Shown here: positions 1 through 10,597 of the stretch, piece by piece | Position numbering within the stretch: position 1 is the stretch's first letter | Layout: each line of letters starts with the position of its first letter | Position numbers and translations under genes: made by a program | DNA from: Hypsibius dujardini | Taxonomy: Eukaryota; Tardigrada; Eutardigrada; Parachela; Hypsibiidae | Reading direction: 5' to 3' | Length of the DNA: 29,301 bases | NCBI GenBank assembly: GCA_001579985.1 | Contig: LRSR01000178.1 | Location: 1 to 29,301, forward strand | Notes under the pieces: generated by a model | Database searches by the model: none | Told to the model about the DNA's origin: nothing | What the model saw: the letters and a program-made list of their open reading frames with translations, nothing else

Positions 1-126
1 ATTGTATATATATATATTGTATATTTGTATGCACAATATTCCGTTCCTTACTGTCTTTTCAATTTGAAATATTATTATTAGTGCCGAAAATTACTGTTGT
101 TACCGTTATTTAACGATCATACTCAC

Positions 127-1642
127 CTTGCCCAAAATCGTCGTGGAGTAATTCAATTCTTTCAGGTATTCCGGCAGCAGTTTAAAATTCAGTGGCAGAC
201 CCCACGCCGTACCCGGAGTAATAACCCCTGATTGCATGCCTGTGAGCAGCGAGAAGATAAGAGGTACACAGTTAGGATCAAGAACATTCTGTTCATTCAT
301 CAAAATCATCACTCACTTGGGACGCGTTTTCAGAGGGAAAGCAAAATTTCGTCGCTTTATTTTCTTAAATAATGCAATATGAGTCATAATTTACAAAATA
401 TATTTTACGGGCGTGGTCTCAAGAGCTAAGTTTTGGCGGCACTTCAAATTCCGAAATTCACTGGAAGATTCTGTTTCGATTGTAAAAAAATTTGATTTTT
501 GAAAAAAAAGGTTTAATTTCAGGATCTTTGATATCATCCCACTCAAAATTCAATTTAGAACCGATTAGCAATCGCAGATTCTTTTTTTCTGTGCCAGGAG
601 GCGAAGTCATGGGCCATTGTCAATCCAGACCAGAACCACAAACCACAAACCACATGAGTGGTTTAGTGTCAAACATGAAAAAATTAAATGCGGAAAAGAA
701 ATTAAAAATCAAAGCTTTTACAGTCAAAATCACAGAAATGGAATTCATTATTTCCTGTTTTCGGACTTTGAAATTACGCCAAAAAACAAGCTCTTAAGAC
801 TACACCGCTAAGATACATTTGATAGTAATCACTCTCCTCCCTCTGAAAATTGCCCCAAGTCAGTGCAACGGGAGTATCGACTATTAGGATACCATTTTTG
901 GACATGCATAATTAGGGAAAAAATTAAAAAAGCAAATACCTGTATGAAAAGTGTATTTTCCCGTCAGGAGTGCCGACCTCGTGGGCGTGCAGATGGGATT
1001 GGTGTAGAATCGGTTGAGGATGATCCCATCCCATGCGAGGGCATCGATGTTGGGTGTCGGTGTTTGGTGGTTGCCCTCGGTGAAGCCGACATCCGCGTGA
1101 CCCTACGCAGATATACCGGCAAAATGGACATCAACTTCATATATGACAACTTCATGTGTACAGAGCCATCTGACACACGGCGGTGACCTTAACCCGCTAA
1201 TGCCCAATATCGGGACTAACTAACTAACCACTATGGAAACTCATCGATCGATTGATTGATTTTTTAACTAATTATGGCACGGATCAGTGCCAGAAACAGT
1301 TTTCTAACTCGACAGTGTTCGACCTAGCACACACAAAAAACATGAGTATTTCGAACTTGCCCAAAACATTGAAATTAGTTTATTTTTTTTAGTGAACAGA
1401 ATTATGAAAAAACAAAAACATCTAGTACTTAAATCAGCAGCGAGCGTTAACGGGTTCACTGAAACTGCAGTGTCACTCACCACGTCATCTGCCAAAATGA
1501 AAACGATATTAGGAGGCGGGCCTCCGGCTTTGAATCTGGTCAGCCAATCTAGATCGGTGAATGATTCCTTCAGATTCTGGTGATCAGCCTCGCTAATCAT
1601 CAGACTAAGGCTCAAAATGAAAAGTCGCAGAATGGCACTCAT
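127..1642 (-). CDS. Arylsulfatase B-like sulfatase, 5' part (partial gene)
   Basis: Lysosomal or secreted sulfatase, hydrolysing sulfate esters of glycosaminoglycans if it acts like arylsulfatase B. Three coding exons are visible: 1481-1642, 940-1102 and 127-239; the rest lies left of position 1. The start ATG at 1640-1642 opens a hydrophobic signal peptide ([15 protein letters not shown]). Exon 1 ends in [10 protein letters not shown], the N-terminal sulfatase motif with the metal-binding Asp pair. Exon 2 continues GHADVGF, then [12 protein letters not shown] and [14 protein letters not shown]. The CTPTR box is the C-x-P-x-R signature whose Cys becomes formylglycine, so the catalytic residue is intact. 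Exon 3 gives [20 protein letters not shown] and [13 protein letters not shown], typical of the arylsulfatase B/I/J group. All donors are GTGAGT or GTATTT, acceptors are AG, and phases 0 and 1 join cleanly. A longer in-frame start eight codons upstream is possible. I cannot tell whether the full gene is intact. Confidence 0.88.
1193..1454. mobile_element. Small piggyBac-like MITE in sulfatase intron 1
   Basis: The left end reads TTAA then CCCGCTAATGCCC (TTAA at 1189-1192). About 260 bp further the right end reads GCGTTAACGGG followed by TTCA (1455-1458), whose reverse complement is CCCGTTAACGC. These ends resemble those of the better preserved element at 15214-15811. The target duplication is TTAA on one side and a mutated TTCA on the other. 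No coding capacity. It occupies most of the intron at 1103-1480. Confidence 0.45.
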
Positions 1643-4236
1643 TTCTAATGACAAATATGGTAACACAGAAACGCTCTAGTTCTCCGAATCAGGAAATACA
1701 AAGTAGAAATACTCTATTTATAGTGAAGCAATTCTAATCTTTAACCATAATTCGAAATCAGGCGGGAGATTTAGGAGATGTGAAATTTTGAGTATTATTT
1801 CCGACTCATCGTCAGCTTTTCGGCACTACAGTCAAGGTCCTCAGTTCGAACGGTCACGTGAGTTTATTTCTATCGAACCGTTTGCTCGGAGCCGGCCGTT
1901 GCTACTTTGGAGTTTGAGACAGTAAAGTAGAAACGGCATTGTGACGTTGTTCGAATCTCACTGTATTCGACTTTTTTTTATTACCCCCGAGTGAATGATA
2001 AAAGAAGCAGCACCGCGATAACCCCTTTAATAATTCTGTTATGCTATTAACTCATACGATGACTTTGCAACCTTTTCTGCCTGGCTCTCGTGTTTTTAAA
2101 TCAAGATTTACTACTGTTTACGGCATCTCTAATCTCGGTTCAAAGAGCCAATCTGTTATAGTGCCATCGTGTGATGCTGGACAAAATATTTATTATCGGA
2201 GCGTTAACCGTCATTTATCACGATGCACCACGAATAGGGATGGCAAAACTAAACAAAATTAAACTGAGCAAAATTAAAACACTAAACTAAAACTAAACAA
2301 AACAAAACTTTTAGTTACTAAGTTGATTAAAAGCAGTAAACTAGAAATGTTAGTTCCTAAACATTTATGTAGGAAAAATGTTAGAATTATTCACCTAATT
2401 TACGACTAAAGTCAAATAAAGGAAACGAGGTTGTCTCATTTTCAACCGCATGGAAAGATAATAATAGCACTAGACAAACATGGCTTATTCTGTGGCTAAA
2501 TTCGTTGCTGAAAAATGTTGCTTAATTTCGATTCGGACGAATCAGAAGCGATCAGCAAGTTTTAACTTTGAGTAGCAATTTTATTTCTTTTACTCTCCTG
2601 TAAAATAACACAAGACAAAAATTCGCCATAAGGAGAGAAGACAGAAAAAACCAAACTCTTGCAATTTCTCATCTCTGAAACGTCTGGTTTAATGGTGGCC
2701 AGGGACTATTTTAAGGGGATTTTTAATGCAACACAAAGCCGGTCAGAATTTTTTTAGGCTCCTGCTGACGCGCGCTTGCACTCGCATAACATTTTCTTTA
2801 GGTCGGGCTATTTTAATTGAAGATCCTGGGAACTACAATAGGAATTCCAAAAAATGTGTAAAATTAAGGCCATTTAATCACACACAAATCGTTTTAATCT
2901 CACACGTTTTGCGTAATGTCACACACTAAAATAATCCCTGATGGAGGCCCTCAAAACTGTATCTGAGCGATGACCGCCATCACATTCATTGCTGCCATAC
3001 GCAGAGAAATTGTCGGTCTAACTCATAGCGTCTCGGAGTGCTTTGACGCAAATCGAACATTAAGGTCGAGGAGTCGTTGTGAGAAAGGCCGAAAATCACG
3101 TTTTGACTGATGCTTTTTCGGTTGCTTTGATTTAATCCATTAATCGGGGCTTAAGCAGGCAAGAACTCGCCGCTCCCAATAGGCCTGTTCGCGGGAAAAG
3201 GAACAGACAGAACAGTAGAGGGGAAAAGGTTCCGTGGTTGCTCGAGCTTGAAATTAACGTGCGAAAAATTGTTTTTGGCAAACCTTTCAGACTGTGCAGA
3301 ATATTTCCGCCAAAGTATGCTTAAATATGCTGCCTTACAATAGTAATTAGAAAATGATGTCCCCTTTCGGTTCTACTGATGATAGCGGAGCAGCCAGGCT
3401 AGGTGTTGAGACAACCGCTGTAGGTCAGGTGGTTGATTGTTTGATTGTTTGAAACCACCCCCTGCCCCGCCCCTTTTTCCTGTTCCCCGGACCCTCCAGT
3501 GTACTCAATCTTGTCGTTGAATGTACGTTGACTGTATTGTTAATACTGTAGCACGCAATGCTCAGCGATGCTTAACTTTAACAAGACATAGTTCACAGTG
3601 CCGCTCCCTGACCGTCTCAACATTCTTTCTGCTACTGACAAGGCGACAGATTGTGTAAATTGAATTTTCGATTACTGTGATGTTAGGACCTTTTAGTCGG
3701 AGTCATCAGTGAGATGTCTGTCGATGGCTTGCCGCAATTAAGGCGCACGTCTGACTTGAACCTGTGGGTGCTAGGAGTTCGTGTAGCGACTTACAAGAAG
3801 CGCCTTTCGTTGTCTGGAAATGTCTGAGTGGCCGAACTAGAATGATTGCGGGATGAAGTATGACTACCGGGAATGGGATTACAATATGGAATGCAGAGAG
3901 CTGAATGGGTTTCTGAAGAGAGATGCAACGGGTTCGCTGTAAGACATTCAACTGATAACAGGAGTCATAGTAGCAACGTGAAAGACTGTAGTGTGAGATG
4001 CTCTAAGTGAGAGTCAAGCCACAATCTCTGAGGGCGATATGAGACTAAATGGTAGGCCGTATGGGACAGCGATGGATGGGGAGCCAAAAGTGCCATCCCA
4101 CCGTCACATCACAGATCAATAAAACGTTCGTTTGGCTAACAGAATTGCCCCTCAAAAATCTTGATTATTATTTTGTCATTTGCGCATGATAAGGTGCGTT
4201 GACTTTATGAATTGACAGAAATCTGAAAAGACCAAC
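1643..4236. other. Spacer without recognisable genes
   Basis: About 2.6 kb between the sulfatase start and the 3' end of the NYN gene. Only short open frames with no family resemblance were seen. A low-complexity stretch of AAACTAAA/AAACAAAA words lies at about 2240-2330. No tRNA, rRNA or conserved exon was recognised. The sulfatase promoter should lie just right of 1642, but I could not identify its elements. Confidence 0.6.
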
Positions 4237-5452
4237 TTAATCAGTGTCGATGTCGCTAAATAATCCGCTTTCTAAACGGCTGCTGTCCTCGTCGTAGTAG
4301 GACTTGTCACTCCCATAGCTCCTCACACTCTCGTCGTCATCGTCACTGTCGCAAGCACTGTTGTGCTGAGAGCGGGAGGCGTCTTCCTCGCCAAACAGCA
4401 GCTCAAAGTGGTTGTCGTCGAGCTCCTCGTTACTCACACTGAAACTCTTTAGTCGCAGCAACTGAGAGAACGTTAAGGGGACCCCACCTGCGGCGCATTT
4501 TCTGATCACTTCGTCTATGAAATAGACTGCTTGCTGGCGACCTCGTTCGTTAGTCTGCTTGATCTTGTCGCAGTGGCGCTGCATTACCGATGTCTTCTTC
4601 CCAGCACGCTGCATGACGACAACGAGGTCGAAGTCTTCGGTGATGCTGTTGATGCGTCGGACCAGGCCGACGTCACCAGTCAGAGCGACCACCAAGCATC
4701 GTCCGTGATCTTCAGTGAAGGCTCGTATGATGTCATAAATGGCGTCGTCACAGTAGTCGGGATCGGTTTTGTAAGGTAAGTCCAGAAGTTCAATCTGGGC
4801 GGAGGCCCAAAGAATGATGAGTAAGGCTCTTGCGATTTCAACTCTCCGTGTAACCGTCCACTAGCTGTCTGTTTGATTATCCACTGTCTGTCTCTCTGTC
4901 TGTCTCTCTGTCTCTCTGTCTCTCTGCCTGTCTGCCTGTCTGCCTGTCTGCCTGCCTGCCTGCCTGTCTATTTGTCTCGCTGTCTATCTCTCTGTTTCTC
5001 TTCCTGCTTGTGTTTCTGATTTTCTATCTTTTCCCTGCATATTTGCCTGCCTATGTAGCTGCTGACTGAGTCTTATCTGTTTGTCTTTGTCTGCCCATTC
5101 TTACTTTATTCTCCACCAAGTGCTTCTTGACCGACTCAGCCGTAGTTGCGGTAGAATTCTCTCCCTTTTCTCGAGCCACGGCAATAAATTTTAGAACTGC
5201 CTTGTCCGACGGATCGTCTTCATCGTAATGGTTAACGTTGGCCACAAAATGTAGTAGTGCGCGCTTTATCTCTGGTATTTTCCTGCCTGCCTGAAACTTT
5301 CTCACCGGTATATTCTCGATGTCCCAAAAAATGCCGCTTTTCAGAATAGCACGTCTAGAACCAGGGCTCATCGACGGCTGACGGCGCTGCCGCTTCGGTT
5401 GAGGCCCTGAGGGAGCTTCATCGTCCGACGCGGCGACCCTTTCCGACGACAT
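4237..5452 (-). CDS. NYN-domain (PIN-like nuclease fold) protein, 301 aa
   Basis: Two exons, 5105-5452 and 4237-4794, join in phase 0 across an intron with donor GTAAGA and acceptor CCCAG. The 301-aa product has a basic N-terminus with a nuclear-localisation-like PKRQRR (about residues 19-24). The NYN domain starts at IFWDIENIPV (about 41-50), as in MARF1/limkain-type proteins. Acidic residues follow in DPDYCDDAIYD (about 127-137), then LVVALTGDVGLV (Asp about 157), equivalent to the S/T-G-D strand of NYN/PIN folds. These Asp positions (about 44, 133 or 137, and 157) suit a metal-dependent ribonuclease site. The C-terminal tail is rich in Asp, Ser and Glu. The start at 5452 is the first in-frame ATG; the open frame continues upstream to a GTG near 5638 without another ATG, so an extra 5' exon is possible. 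RNA cleavage or binding is inferred from the family; the substrate is unknown. Confidence 0.8.
4883..4972. repeat. CTGT/CTGC/CTCT microsatellite in NYN-gene intron
   Basis: Imperfect array of CTGT, CTCT and CTGC tetranucleotides in the 310-nt intron at 4795-5104. Same motif class as several other arrays in the window. Confidence 0.9.
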
Positions 5453-5835
5453 CCGCCGGGCGGCCAGCAAACGCACTCGCTTCGAGGCGAAAGTACTGCA
5501 GATGGGCGGTAAACTACTACAGACAAGAGTCAGAATTCTCCGACACGTTGAAGATACTACAGACGATGGTAGGAGCAAAGGAATTTTGTCTTCCTCGGAA
5601 GGACCCGTGGGTCCAGAACGTTTTTTAATATAAGTCACCTTGATGAGAGTAAGGGAATAATAATTTTACTATTTTGTTTACTGTCACGGTAACCGTTTCT
5701 GAGGCAGAAGATATCACATAAGACAGCTGCATAGCTCGTTCCCTGTGTAACCATTCAGATGTAGAAAAGGATAGGAATTAGTTAAAAACTAATTAATTAA
5801 TTATGGAAGGAAAATAGGAAAACATACTAGTCGAA

Positions 5836-7843
5836 TTAAAATTTCAGCACAGGCGTGAATTTATAGCACTCGTGGCCGTAGTCGTTTGGGTCGACCTTCT
5901 TCGCGCCTAATTTTGCATTGCTCGCAAGGGAGCCAGCATTGAACGGTTCCACTGTCAGGAGCCCGACATCTTGTCCCGAGCTGGCTAGTTTCTCGACCAT
6001 GTTGTAGTTGACCGCTTGGAATAATCCCAAGCGTCTGACGTCGGGATGGACGAATCCGCTGAACATCATCCCGTCGAAGCGGTAGAGGATGTACGCCACT
6101 AGTCGGCCATCCTGGGTGAAGACCCCGCTGGAGGGGAATCTGTTGCGGAGGATGTAGCGGGAAAAGGGCAAGCTCTCTGCTGTGCCATACTTCCATTCGC
6201 CGCAGATTTGCTGGGCGTGGTTTTCGGTAATCTCACCGAATTGCAGTCCCTCCGGAAGATCACTGCTCAAAACAAACAGCGTACTATAAAGAAATAGACC
6301 CTCTCTAATCCAACTGAGTAGTTGTTATTTAATGAACAAAATCGTTTTAAGCTTACAAAAAACAACCAAAAATAGAGAAACGCCATAAAGACACTTTGGA
6401 AACAGTAAGTAAGCTCTGTTTACTCTAAGTTTAAATTTTTAATACCTTTTACATTTTTTATCGCCATTCGTTAAAATTTGTTTATGGGCGAATACACAGA
6501 ATTGATTGATGTAATTGTCTACATTGAGGAAGGACTTATCATATTCGAGAGCGCTTAATTAGAGCTTCTGCAGGACAGTGTACGCTCTCGTATTTCGTTC
6601 CAATAGCAATCAAACCTTTTGGCTAGATGAGAGGCGTGTAGCAGGTAAAGTATTCCGTATTCGTCCTCTTTCCAATTTGGGTCTCTGCTGCCGAGTTCTT
6701 CACAGCGCTTCTTTATCACGTGGACACATCCGGTGTCGACACCTAGAACGCACAAAACTACATAATTAAGAAATATATATATTTGTATATAGAATTTTGT
6801 AATTATATTATTTTTTTACTATAATTAGCTTATTGTTTTTTTTATAATTATAATTATATAATTATTTTACTGCAATTTTATTATTATGTTATTATGTTAT
6901 TATATTATTATTAAATCTGCATTTGATTATCTGACCCTGCCCGTGCTTGACTCGATAGACGCAAGCTAAATTTCTCAATATTTAGAGAAAGAAAGCTTAT
7001 GTACTGAACCAGTAATGTGAATACCCAGAAACATAATTGGGCGAGTCCAGTCTAAGCAGTCATCTCTTCGAATGACAGCGTCCAGTGTTTCCGGTGTTTT
7101 GGCGAAGATTGTGACAATGTTGGTTGCATGCGGCCATGGAATGTATTCCTGCGTTTAATTAACGATGAATTTGAAGGCGGTCTGCGATTGCGGTATGGTC
7201 ATAGACGGTCAAACTATTGCGTAGCAGGGTAGATCAAAACGATTGAACCGCTGATGATCGGCTTACCGGAGAATCTTTAACGGGTCGACACATCAGCACG
7301 GAGTAGTCGGGAAACTTGTCCACAACGAATTCTGTTCCCGGCCAGCGCCATCGTCCGTTCACTCGGTTCCGTACCATTGCTTCCAACTGTTTCAACGTCA
7401 CACAAAGATAGAGATTCTCATGACACGCACATTGGGATCAAAAATTAATTAGACCTACAAGAGTTATTACAGTTGAAAAGAAAGAAAGAAATTAAAACTT
7501 AAATAGAATAAAATAAAATAATAATGAATAATACTGAAATAAAATTGATGTAATATCATTGAAATAATAACTTTGACGAAATCACCTTGAAATAAAATCG
7601 GCAATGAAATAAATGCATGCTTACTAAAATTACAATTCTATTCAGTTTATTTATTATAAATTGGTATATCTCCGAGTAAAGCATTGATTAAGGCCGAGTA
7701 ATTAGAAGTCGCTGAAGTCTTCTGAGAACACAACAAATACGGATATTTATACGCTAAAGTTTACGCGCCTGCCATGACTTGGAATGATGCTGGGTGAGAG
7801 AAGGCAGCAGATCCTTTAACTGCTCATCTGTCGTGATAATCAT
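5836..7843 (-). CDS. Glycine N-acyltransferase-like protein, copy A (290 aa)
   Basis: GNAT-fold acyltransferase of the GLYAT-like family; such enzymes move an acyl group from acyl-CoA to glycine or another amine in detoxification. Five exons: 7769-7843, 7267-7386, 7025-7148, 6616-6742 and 5836-6262, with junction phases 0, 0, 1, 2. The N-terminal domain has MIITTDEQLKDLLPSL (residues 1-16), WPGTEFVVDKFPDYSVLMCRP (about 45-65, split over exon 2) and EYIPWPHA after residue 65. The C-terminal domain starts near residue 149 with LPEGLQFGEITENHA, then WKYG, FPSSGVFTQDGRLVAYILYR (191-210) and GFVHPDVRRLGL (218-229), the acyl-CoA-binding R-x-x-G region. Length agrees with vertebrate GLYAT (about 295 aa). 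The first intron uses a GC donor (CAG, GCGCGT), and the fourth a weak GTTTGA donor. Both are supported by exact alignment with copy C. The acyl donor and acceptor cannot be read from sequence. Confidence 0.85.
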
Positions 7844-8807
7844 GGCTGTGCGAGAAAGTGGGCCTTTCCGATTAAAAGTAAAAAAAATCAGGAATACCGT
7901 TTAGCCGGTAGACTGCGCGCAGTCTCTACATGCGAGAGAAAATGGCTCAATGGCTGCGTTACAATTTAGTTTTATTTGCATCGTCAACGTAGTTGGCTTG
8001 GGTTATACTGCGGTTCTACATTTTGCTGTTCCACGCACGAATCACGTTATACTGTAGGTACTACTAGTTCGTACTAGTACTAGTAGGAACGAATGTGGTA
8101 CGAGGTAAATCTTATCTGGTGGTTCTGCTATTGTCACTCTATTCTCAACAGCGTTGGCCGGCGCGTGCTTGTAGTTTGAGTGAAGGAGAAAGTCAGCTGT
8201 GCGATTAACGATCGCCTGGTAATTCATCTCACATTTTCCTCGCCGCAATCACATAACTTGTGCCATGTCATCGAAGACGTACCGTACTTAAAATCCTCCA
8301 CCCTCAAGGTCACCATCATCAGGCCCATGGTGCCGGTGAGGCACGGTGGGTGAGGCACGGTAGTTTTAAGCCTCAAGGGTGCCATTTTCCTCTAACGAGG
8401 AAACATAGGTGGGATATTGCCTAGTTTAGATGGAAACAGAAGCGGTCCACTAGCGTTTAAAAGAGACGTAAAATCAGAACCAGGCAACAGCCCACTTATG
8501 TTTCCTCGTAACTTGAACTGGTTTAAATGTATTTTAAAGTATCCCAGAAATTTTTTAACAGAAATTACATTTTTTAAAAGTCTTCGGACAAGATTTTTTT
8601 GACTAGTTCAGTACCAATATGTCCCCCCCCCCGGCAGGAGACCTCTGCGCAGCTTTGGTCATTCTAGTGCTCTCGTGGGGATCTCTGGACGTGGTCTCTA
8701 GACCTTTGAAGTTATTTTCGCCGTGAAGACGCAAGTCACCTTCGAAGGTCGCCGTGTCGTGATCTGACGATATTGGGCGTTACCGGGTTGCAGCATACAG
8801 GATGTGG
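7844..8807. other. Spacer between GLYAT-like copy A and pseudogene B
   Basis: No exon recognised. It should contain the copy A promoter. It holds a palindromic ACTAGT-rich stretch at about 8056-8088, a direct duplication of GTGAGGCACGGT at about 8335-8360, a hairpin-forming repeat at 8396-8508 and a piggyBac-like terminal motif at 8775-8787. Confidence 0.6.
8396..8508. repeat. Imperfect inverted repeat (26-bp arms)
   Basis: The left arm at 8396-8421 begins CGAGGAAACATAGGTGGG. The right arm at 8483-8508 is its reverse complement at 22 of 26 positions by my count. The loop is about 61 nt. Could be a small MITE or foldback remnant; no coding capacity. Confidence 0.65.
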
Positions 8808-9931
8808 TCAATATTCCTCAAAGGCAGCTAAACAAATCGTAATAACATCAGGATCTTTGGGTGTTGGGGTGTAGCAGTACCATTCCATTGTGTAGACCGT
8901 CGGATTGATCTTCTCCGCACCGAGTTTGGCGTAGCTTCTCAGCGACCCCTAGTTCCACGGCATAATCGCGACGAACGAGACACTCTGACCGCCTTTCGTT
9001 ATTTTTTCTACCGCGTCGTAGTTGACCACTTAGAGGCCAAGGCGACGGAAATCGGGATGGACAAAGCCGTTGAACATCATCCCGTCGGAGCGGTAGAGAA
9101 TGTAGGCCACTAATCGGCCGTCATCGGTGAAGACCCCGCTCGACGGGAATTTCTGCCGGATAATGTACCGGAAAAAGGACAAACTGGCAGGTGAGCCGTA
9201 TTTCCACTCCCGGTTGATCTGCTCGGCGTGGGCCTCGGTGATCTCACCGAGGTGAAATCCCCCTGGAAGCTCACTGAAAAACGAGTAACTGTATTTCCGT
9301 ATTCTTACAGTCATTTATAATTAATTTCTATAGCGTATAAGAATGTCGTCATTTAATAAATTCTGTAGTGCTATTTATATGAACAATAAAATCGATCAAT
9401 AATAAGGGCACCACTACAATATTAGCTGAAAGTTTCAGTTTCCTAATGATGACATTATACAACCGACTTCAAGTTAGATTTCTTTGCGGTATCACTTATA
9501 AAAAAATTAAAATACTTGAAAATCAAAAAAACATAAATAATTTTTTTCATCGTACATTAAAAAATACATAAACACGTTGTTTCATTGTATATATGTTTTA
9601 GCTGTCCAATAGTGGAATCATGCAATTACGTCCCTGATTCTCATCTTTTATTTTTCGCTTATACAAAATTTGATGATATTCACTCATGGTTTTATATTTA
9701 GCCCTTATTTGTGTTTATTTTTTTTCTATTAGATTTTATTTGTGTTCGTCTATTTTATTTTATTTTATTTTAATATTTCATTATTTACTTATCTTGCATA
9801 CCTCTTGACCAAGTCTGACAACCGCAGCAGGTGGATGATACCCCGTGACATATTCTCACTCCAGCCGGGATCCGATCCGCCAAGCTCTTCGCACCGTTTT
9901 CGTATAATCGGGAAACAGTCCGTCGCGGTAC
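8808..9931 (-). pseudogene. GLYAT-like pseudogene, copy B (exons 4-5 only, two in-frame stops)
   Basis: Middle member of the GLYAT-like cluster. Exon 4 equivalent at 9802-9931 encodes TDCFPIIRKRCEELGGSDPG and ends in a good AG/GTATGC donor. Exon 5 equivalent at 8808-9273 encodes ELPGGFHLGEITEAHAEQI, FPSSGVFTDDGRLVAYILYR and GFVHPDFRRLGL. Immediately after RRLGL comes TAA (9030-9032), where the intact copies have Tyr-Gln or Phe-Gln (one C-to-T change from CAA would suffice). A TAG at 8949-8951 falls where copy C has Glu. Without these stops the frame would run to a TGA at 8808-8810. Homologues of exons 1-3 are not visible between 9932 and copy C's last exon. It is therefore 5'-truncated and has stops before the end of the catalytic domain. 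A truncated transcript is possible but no functional enzyme is expected. Confidence 0.85.
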
Positions 9932-10597
9932 CTACAAAATCTTGCGATGATGAGTCAGTGTTCTATCATTGTCGTAGTATAGTATTCAGCTAGATTATAC
10001 TGAAGTCTCGTCGGTTAAAACTTTACTAGTATCGCCACATGTCTTATCAGTCCATACAACGGTATGCGTCTTGTGTACGGTCTGCATCTTTCGGGTAATC
10101 TTGTCCTTGAACCTTGAGACACGCCAAACACGAGGCTGTCGTCATTATTCGGCACCCTTGTAGGTAACATGCTTACAGTACAAGGAGTCTGTCCGATTGC
10201 CAACCAGCCCATTTCAGTCCTACAGTGTAATTTCAGCCACTAGTCTTTCCAGAATAACGATACTTCACCTAGAAGTTAAAATCTTAAGATCTTCTTGACA
10301 CTTTCCCATCCCAAATTTAATTTGGAATCGATTAGAAAATTATTTTTAGGAATATTTTTAGGAAATAATGGGTATGAGTATGGAGTAAGCCAAGACAGAC
10401 AGACAGAACAGAAAACGTCTCTCTATACGAGCAATGACGAGCAATACCAGTGCCTGGGAAAGGGACTGAAGAAAAGCGGTGGCTGCAAATACATTAGACT
10501 CCTCGTGCCGTATTGTACATGCACGAGGCTAACAGCGGAAAATTATTTTTATGCATATTTGATTTTTTCCTAACACTTCCTTGAAAAAAATAGGAAT
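9932..10597. other. Spacer between pseudogene B and copy C
   Basis: Here exons 1-3 of copy B would be expected, but I find none of their conserved words on the minus strand. A short ACAG run lies near 10397-10411. Positions about 10303-10350 resemble about 527-575 imperfectly, which may mark an old dispersed repeat. Confidence 0.5.

Noticed and set aside
1840-1985. tRNA-like GTTCGAA words followed by a T run
   Set aside because: No cloverleaf could be built: the flanking bases do not pair as a T stem and no A box is in place.
3706-3951. Minus-strand 81-codon ORF
   Set aside because: No recognisable family, no splice or start context, and similar open stretches on the other strand.
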